Below are positions 8,301 to 10,810 of a stretch of DNA of 10,810 nucleotides, piece by piece. Origin of the DNA: Spongiibacteraceae bacterium (lineage in GTDB: Bacteria; Pseudomonadota; Gammaproteobacteria; Pseudomonadales; PIVM01); the NCBI GenBank assembly GCA_030618505.1, contig JAUXDF010000070.1, forward strand, positions 1-10,810. Reading direction: 5' to 3'. A program made the translations under genes and the position numbers. The notes below the pieces were generated by a model that saw only the letters and a list, made by a program, of their open reading frames with translations, was not told where the DNA came from and made no database searches. Positions within the stretch are counted from its first letter, which is position 1; each line of letters begins with the position of its first letter.

Positions 8301-8791
8301 TCGATTCCGCTGAAGTCGAGGACTTACGCCGACACCTCGCTCGCCAACTCCCTGAATATATGCTGCCCAATGCCTTTGTGTTTCTTGAGGCGATGCCACT
8401 CTCACCCAATGGCAAGGTAAACAGAAAACAGCTACCCGAACCCGAACTGAGCGCGAGCGCAAGAGCCCCCTACGAAGCCCCTCGCAATGAAACCGAGTGT
8501 GCGCTGGTGGATATATGGCAAGAGGTTCTTAACCAGGAACAGATCGGCATCAACGATAACTTTTTCGAGCTGGGGGGGCACTCGCTGCTGGCCACCCAGG
8601 TCAGCACCAGGATCAACGAACGTTTCAACACCGACCTGCCACTAAAGCTCATCTTTGAAACGCCAACCATTGCCGAGCTGGCACTAAACCTGCTAGAAAG
8701 TGAATTAGACGACATTGACGATGAGGATATGGAAGCTCTTTTAGCTGAGCTGCTGGATGAAGAGGATGGTGACGATATGGAGCGGGAATAA
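2165..8791 (+). CDS. Two-module non-ribosomal peptide synthetase, docking-C-A-T-C-A-T, no release domain
   Basis: This 2208-residue cytoplasmic multienzyme adds two amino acids to a chain delivered by another protein. Order by residue: TubC-type N-terminal docking domain (about 3-56), condensation C1 (61-495, HHLIADF at 196-202), adenylation A1 (512-1028, TSGSTGRPKG from 679, A10 lysine 1019), carrier T1 (Ser1073 in LGGHSLLA), condensation C2 (1128-1560, HHIISDG at 1262-1268), adenylation A2 (1583-2092, TSGSTGKPKG from 1743, lysine 2084), carrier T2 (Ser2140), and an acidic tail (2178-2208). All catalytic motifs are intact except the final glycine of the C1 motif. The predicted order is acyl or peptidyl donor, then a hydrophobic residue, then L-serine. 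There is no epimerase, and C2 looks like an L-to-L type. There is no thioesterase or reductase, so the chain must be passed on or released in trans. Both carrier serines need a phosphopantetheinyl transferase encoded elsewhere. The gene stands alone: divergent from the TolC gene and convergent with the dehydrogenase gene. The final product is unknown. Confidence 0.97.
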   Translation: MFNLKKYLRYLWRQGIDIWLEGNQLRYSSNNETQDQSRLKILEDHRQDIIELLNKEGDIYRGFPLSEGQRSIKLMQDMVPGSNAYHQVAALELSTSTDISCLKESITKLTQRHECLRVNIVNLDGELAQQVNRNPRPMLSLHSVDNYDDTAIAEWIDQQSDTPFDLEKDPLFRFSLLDNRSAAEGSPRWVLVAVAHHLIADFWTLEMVLKELVATYTLAQLNQEPPLPELTASYKDFVLAEANMLVSERGKAHWEYLQQIISEPPPPLQLPTDYPRPSQQQFHGKELFFELDTTLSAAIRECSKQLGITPYVFMLSAYQVLLQRSSGEDTIVVGTPMACRSQPGAKHVAGLYTNPIPMVAQFEDDPSFAELTAQTRQQVKGGMAHQEFPFQQIVDRLQPERDLSRPPIFQTAMVWNQLSNALPEVGGDNWVQSIIRMGMRGAIYDLVMTCFDTGAELRTGIRYNSDLFKAETIQRFSDHLRCLLESIVSDPGQTVSALTYLTEAEQQQLFEWNQTSTSYPDNNNVAQLFEQQAAQQPDAPALSFGNTLLSYDELNAKANRVAHRLQQAGVRPGDFVAICLDRSTELIITILAIVKTGAAYVPIDPDYPDERVGYMLEDTESPVIVTQSCHQARLASIDIPTGNPQLICLDQEDLASQSDQWNTENSAKQGIQTACVLFTSGSTGRPKGVLIPHRGVARLVLNTNYMQLSPDDVMAHISNVSFDAATWEVWGALLNGAQLQAIDKETLLNPDIFEKILSSGKITAMLLTSALFNLYVSRNPALFKRLNYLLVGGEALDPSKIRAVLKAGGPAHLINAYGPTENSTIVTCQEITDIAENASTVPIGKPIANTSAYILDKHGKQVAVGVVGEIFAGGDGVSQGYLKRPQLSTEKFTADPFSKRAQATMYGTGDLGRFTPNGSIEIIGRIDDQVKIRGHRIELSEIENKINSDASVAASTVIVCNEGGQRFLSAYVVPRQDQNNDPKEYSAQLKAALRRQLPEYMLPSTIVLMAALPLTANGKLDRRALPTPKFSSDQDYVAPRTELEQQITNLWQQSLQVEKIGIYDNFFDLGGHSLLATQTASRLQELLQRPVTMRNLFEAPTVADLSELLEMHQRSSTLPPILSGERPSPLPLALSQQRLWIVDRLDPGNVAYNMPAALRFHGKLDEQALKRALQTIIERHESLRTCFKDIHGQAIQQIDDACLWEMPITDLSETDALKQEEQIKTRAREQATHAFDLSNSPLFRIELLRLSTDDHVLLFCMHHIISDGWSVEVLLSELGQLWQAYEQGDENPLPELPVQYGDFTVWQREALQGEYLEQQLDYWRKQLAGAPSLLQLPTDKPRPPQQSLNGAVHRFEIPRPIVDKLKKLAQQHNASLFMALLSAYSVLLNRYSQQDDICIGFPISGRNLPELEPLIGLFVNNLVIRAEFSDKPSFCELLDAVRQTTLEAYDHQDLPFDHIIEGLNLERSLSYTPLLQVSFSLQNQTMEQQIAQMLGRKAQLLDINWLSAKYDLHMICFDSEDNMSVELEYCQDLFEHSTIERMAQQFNALLEALLEAPQKNIGSINLTPAHESTALLSTEGNAWNATQIDYAAPPALQLLFEQQVKLTPNAPAIVDENKTWTYLELNERANQLAFHLTAKGVGPDSIVGVCMERCLEMSVALLAILKAGGAYAPFDPSFPRDRLAFMAEDTAINILLSQRHLDNTVPCNAEVLFIDEADAWQDQPRNNPINGVEGKNLFNVIYTSGSTGKPKGVMVTHQGIINRLLWMQATYPIDAQDNILQKTPYSFDVSVWELFWPLITGAKLVYAKPDGHKDADYLKKLIQQETISTLHFVPSMLGIFLQAQNVADCDSIKRIFCSGEALQLEHERRFFEQLPQAELHNLYGPTEASVDVSYFACQKDSHYRSVPIGKPVANTQLHILDENLQPVPIGMVGELYIGGTQLARGYLNREELTKNTFIENPFYKGGDAHPSSRLYKTGDLARYQNDGNIEYIGRVDFQVKVRGLRIELGEIENVLHQHASVKETIVITKEISAENVVIVAYIVAEIDSAEVEDLRRHLARQLPEYMLPNAFVFLEAMPLSPNGKVNRKQLPEPELSASARAPYEAPRNETECALVDIWQEVLNQEQIGINDNFFELGGHSLLATQVSTRINERFNTDLPLKLIFETPTIAELALNLLESELDDIDDEDMEALLAELLDEEDGDDMERE
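2345..3649 (+). other. NRPS condensation domain C1 with HHxxxDF motif
   Basis: This domain joins the incoming donor to the amino acid on T1. The catalytic His197 and Asp201 are present in HHLIADFW, but the usual Gly after Asp is Phe202. The combination HHxxxDFW(S/T)L is a pattern I associate with condensation domains that follow polyketide modules (hybrid C) and is rarer in plain peptide-peptide domains. Together with the docking domain this suggests a polyketide or fatty-acyl donor. A lipo-initiating starter C domain is the main alternative. Confidence 0.8.
3698..5248 (+). other. NRPS adenylation domain A1, predicted hydrophobic residue
   Basis: Aligning to GrsA by eye without gaps across the pocket gives the ten-residue code D723 A724 W727 L766 L790 G792 A816 T824 I825 K1019. 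Asp723 is the usual amino-group anchor, so an alpha-amino acid is expected. The other lining residues are small or aliphatic, which points to a hydrophobic side chain (Leu/Val/Ile or similar, possibly aromatic). I do not recognise this exact code, so the substrate is open. Core motifs NAYGPTE (815-821), YGTGDLGR and GRIDDQVKIRGHRIEL are intact. Confidence 0.8.
5270..5500 (+). other. NRPS carrier domain T1
   Basis: Residues 1036-1112 form a standard peptidyl carrier protein with NFFDLGGHSLLA; Ser1073 is the phosphopantetheine attachment site. It is followed by a short linker rich in Ser and Pro to C2. No epimerase lies between it and C2. Confidence 0.92.
5546..6844 (+). other. NRPS condensation domain C2, L-to-L type
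   Basis: The domain opens with PLALSQQRLWIVDRL and has a complete HHIISDGWS motif (His1263 and Asp1267), plus IGLFVNNLVIR and the region around 'DLPFDHIIEGLNLERSLSYTPL'. These are hallmarks of condensation domains that accept an L-configured donor. This agrees with the lack of an epimerase in module 1. It forms the bond between the first residue and serine. Confidence 0.88.
6911..8440 (+). other. NRPS adenylation domain A2, predicted L-serine
   Basis: By-eye alignment to GrsA gives D1788 V1789 W1792 H1831 F1856 S1858 L1882 V1890 D1891 K2084. DVWHFSLVDK is the classic serine code, the same as in EntF and other serine-loading modules. Motifs TSGSTGKPKG, NLYGPTE, YKTGDLARY and GRVDFQVKVRGLRIEL are intact. 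Serine modules often depend on an MbtH partner; none is encoded here. Confidence 0.9.
8471..8695 (+). other. NRPS carrier domain T2
   Basis: Residues 2103-2177 form a second carrier domain (NFFELGGHSLLA, attachment Ser2140). The two glycines before His-Ser are encoded inside a run of seven G bases (8572-8578). This is the last folded domain; nothing that could release the chain follows it. Confidence 0.92.
8696..8788 (+). other. Acidic C-terminal tail of the NRPS, candidate docking peptide
   Basis: Residues 2178-2208 contain 18 Asp/Glu and one Arg in 31 positions. They include the amphipathic piece MEALLAELL, which resembles the short '(S)eeE(l)xxLLxeL' ends found on many NRPS and PKS subunits that hand over to another protein. 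It could bind a downstream partner with a basic docking domain. This role is inferred from composition and position. Confidence 0.55.
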
Positions 8792-8807
8792 ATCCAGAAA
8801 TTATACA

Positions 8808-8846
8808 GCGTAGATTGGGGCGAGCCCAGTGCACCCCAACCTACGC
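8808..8846. repeat. REP-like imperfect palindrome between convergent genes
   Basis: The arms are GCGTAGATTGGGG (8808-8820) and CCCCAACCTACGC (8834-8846). They pair over 12 of 13 positions (only A8814/C8840 mismatched) around a 13-nt loop. A GTAG tetranucleotide sits at the outer end of each strand's arm, as in REP sequences mobilised by RAYT (TnpA-REP) enzymes. GTAGGTTGGGG...CCCCAACCTAC palindromes are, to my knowledge, common intergenic repeats in several proteobacteria. No T-run follows on either strand, so it is not a textbook terminator, though the hairpin may still protect both converging transcripts from 3' decay. Confidence 0.7.
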
Positions 8847-8877
8847 AAACATGTACCCACCAATAAAATAGAAATGA

Positions 8878-10810
8878 CTATTTCAATTCAGGCAGCGCAT
8901 AAGCAATCAAATAGTCTCCGGCAGGAGATAAAAACCCCCAGTGCCCACCCGCGGCAATAACAATATACTGACGACTGTTTTTCTTCAGACGATAACTCAT
9001 CGGCGTGGCATTAGCCGAGGTCGGTAGTCGTGTTTTCCAGACTTCCTCGCCAGTCTCGGTATTAAAGGCACGTAAATAATAGTCTGCCGTTGCACCAATA
9101 AAGGTCAGCCCCGACTGTGTTACCAAGGGGCCGCCGACGTTGGGCGAACCATCGATAAACCAGATCGGAAAGGGCGCGACATCTCTTGTGCTACCCAGCG
9201 GGACATCCCAGAGTTTCTCGCCGGTCTTTAAATCAACCGCCGCCAAACTTCCCCAGGGCGGCGCACTACAAGGGACACCTAAAGGCGACGCCACTAAGGA
9301 GACATCCACGCAGTAGGGGCTGCCCAGCAGCGGTGTTAAGGAGGACTGCTTACATTGCTCCCTTGGAATCAGCTGGACTTTCCAAGGCAGGTGATTGGCG
9401 TTAAGTATGGCAATCTTACGTACGGGATCAATAGCCGGTGCCCCCCAATTATTGGTACCGGAAGGGCCCGGAAAATTAAGCGTCCCCTCCAGCGAGGGCG
9501 GTGTAAATATCCCCTCATGACGTAGTGCTTTCATCTTCTCTTCACAAACACCTCGATCCCAAGGTGTAAACCCCCATGCCTTATCCGCACTCAAAGTCGT
9601 CTCATATAAAGGAGCGGGTTTGGTGGGAAAAGGTTGCGTTGGCGAAAGATAATCGCCAGCAACAGGATTCTGCGGCACTGGGCGCTCTTCAACGGGAAAT
9701 AAAGGCTCGCCAGTTTCCCGGTTTAGTAAAAACAGATGCCCCATTTTTGTTGGTTGCGCCAAAGCGGGAACCGTTTTACCGTCTATAATAATGTCATAGA
9801 GTGTTGGCTGGGAGGGAGTATCATAGTCCCAGACATCGTGGTGAACCATTTGAAAATGCCAGACCACCTCACCGGTTTTTGCATTCAGGGCGACCACCGA
9901 ACTTGCATAGTAGTCCAAACCATCAGAGCTCTGTCCATCGCGATCACCACCATAATAATCAAGTGAACTGTTGCCGGTAGGGACAAACACCAGACCACGT
10001 TCTTCATCGACCGAAGTGATAGACCAAACGTTGACGGTGCCATTGCGGTATTTCCGCTTGCCCTGTTTATCAGAGGAGAATTGTTTAGAAGGAGGAAGCG
10101 GATCCCAATCCCACACAAGCTCCCCTGTACGAATATCGTAAGCACGGACAACGCCACTGGGCACATCAATATTGTAGTTATCGATCACCGTTGCACCGGT
10201 CACAATCAAGTCGCCAATAATCGCAGGTGGCGAGTTAATGGAGTGCTCGGTTTCTGCATGGCTCTTTAAACCACTTTTCAGGCTTAACGCACCCTGCTCA
10301 CCAAAGTCTTTACAAGGAAGCCCGGTTTTTCCATCCAGAACAATCAATCGCCCATCGATGGTGCCAGTAACAATACGATGGGCACAGGTTTTGGGTGCTC
10401 GCTTATCTATCCAGCTACTGACACCACGACAGGTGGTATGAGTTTCCTTATCGATATCTACTTTAGGATCATAAGTCCATTGCTCTTCACCAGTTTCCGG
10501 GTCAAGGGCGATAACTCGGTTAAAAGGAGTGCAGAAATAAAGTGTGTCATTTTCAACAATTGCTGTTACTTGCAGGCCGCTAGCGAGCAAAGGAAGTTCA
10601 CCAATGCCTTCAGGATTATCGTTAATTTTTCCTTTACTGGCCTCGCGAAAATCACCGGATCGATACACCCACGCTTGCTCCAGCAAGTGAACATTTTCGG
10701 GAGTAATTTGATTAGCTGCGGTGTAATGTCCGCCACCCGGGCTACTGCCGTAGCTATTCCAACCGGCTGTTGGCCCATCATAATCCACAGTCACATCCTG
10801 CGAGCAGCCA
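8878..10810 (-). CDS. PQQ-dependent dehydrogenase (glucose/quinate dehydrogenase-like), probable lipoprotein, 5' end outside the window
   Basis: This is a quinoprotein dehydrogenase of the membrane glucose dehydrogenase class. Such enzymes oxidise sugars or alcohols in the periplasm with PQQ and pass electrons to ubiquinone. Residues are counted from the GTG at 10794. Seven beta-propeller repeats of the type 'xxD..TGE..W' are visible, e.g. ALDPETGEEQW, AYDIRTGELVW, AVDLKTGEKLW. Asp323 in HHDVWDYD and Lys350 in PTKMGHLFLLNRETG have the same spacing as E. coli Gcd Asp466 and Lys493, and D205-N206 (VIDNY) match its metal/PQQ ligands. There is no CxxCH, so no heme domain. The frame stays open past that GTG to the window edge and reads G-C-S-Q-D-V, a lipobox-like end with Cys at 10804-10806. 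The gene therefore starts outside, and the usual N-terminal membrane helices are probably replaced by a lipid anchor. The real substrate cannot be told from the sequence. Confidence 0.93.
   Translation of the reverse strand, partial: GCSQDVTVDYDGPTAGWNSYGSSPGGGHYTAANQITPENVHLLEQAWVYRSGDFREASKGKINDNPEGIGELPLLASGLQVTAIVENDTLYFCTPFNRVIALDPETGEEQWTYDPKVDIDKETHTTCRGVSSWIDKRAPKTCAHRIVTGTIDGRLIVLDGKTGLPCKDFGEQGALSLKSGLKSHAETEHSINSPPAIIGDLIVTGATVIDNYNIDVPSGVVRAYDIRTGELVWDWDPLPPSKQFSSDKQGKRKYRNGTVNVWSITSVDEERGLVFVPTGNSSLDYYGGDRDGQSSDGLDYYASSVVALNAKTGEVVWHFQMVHHDVWDYDTPSQPTLYDIIIDGKTVPALAQPTKMGHLFLLNRETGEPLFPVEERPVPQNPVAGDYLSPTQPFPTKPAPLYETTLSADKAWGFTPWDRGVCEEKMKALRHEGIFTPPSLEGTLNFPGPSGTNNWGAPAIDPVRKIAILNANHLPWKVQLIPREQCKQSSLTPLLGSPYCVDVSLVASPLGVPCSAPPWGSLAAVDLKTGEKLWDVPLGSTRDVAPFPIWFIDGSPNVGGPLVTQSGLTFIGATADYYLRAFNTETGEEVWKTRLPTSANATPMSYRLKKNSRQYIVIAAGGHWGFLSPAGDYLIAYALPELK

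Noticed and set aside
2165..8791. Frameshift or decay in the NRPS
   Set aside because: The frame is continuous, and all adenylation and carrier motifs are intact; the C1 Phe change is a known-type variant and not damage.
8808..8860. Classical Rho-independent terminator for the NRPS or dehydrogenase gene
   Set aside because: The hairpin is strong, but no T-run follows on either strand and the loop is 13 nt; a REP-like repeat fits better.
1..10810. CRISPR array, tRNA/rRNA or complete insertion sequence
   Set aside because: No regularly spaced repeats, cloverleaf, rRNA segment or paired IS ends with a transposase were seen; only the 24-codon tail at the left edge faintly recalls a transposase.

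Overview
The window reads as chromosomal DNA of a Gram-negative, probably marine-type gammaproteobacterium. The basis is a TolC-family outer-membrane channel, a PQQ-dependent dehydrogenase that appears to carry a lipoprotein sorting signal, and near-even base composition in the genes with an AT-richer intergenic region. The taxon is an inference from gene types, not from any marker gene.

Layout: bases 1-76 may hold the 3' end of a plus-strand gene cut by the window edge. A minus-strand TolC-family gene follows (106-1563, GTG start preferred). About 600 bp of AT-rich DNA without a gene (1564-2164) separates it from the divergently read gene at 2165-8791, which fills 61% of the window. That gene encodes a 2208-residue non-ribosomal peptide synthetase (NRPS) with the order TubC-type docking domain, C, A, carrier, C, A, carrier, acidic tail. 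An 86-bp convergent gap (8792-8877) carries a strong REP-like palindrome. A minus-strand quinoprotein dehydrogenase gene (8878-10810) then runs off the right edge.

How the parts fit: the NRPS is the centrepiece. It looks like an internal or relay station of an assembly line, not a complete one. Its N-terminus has a docking domain of the kind that receives a chain from an upstream PKS or NRPS, and its first C domain has HHxxxDF instead of HHxxxDG. The first A domain reads as hydrophobic (code D-A-W-L-L-G-A-T-I-K) and the second as serine (D-V-W-H-F-S-L-V-D-K). There is no thioesterase, reductase or epimerase, and the protein ends in a 31-residue tail with 18 acidic residues. No other NRPS, PKS, thioesterase, MbtH or phosphopantetheinyl transferase gene lies in the window, so start, loading and release must be supplied in trans. 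The TolC protein could export the product, but that rests only on adjacency. The dehydrogenase is probably unrelated respiratory metabolism.
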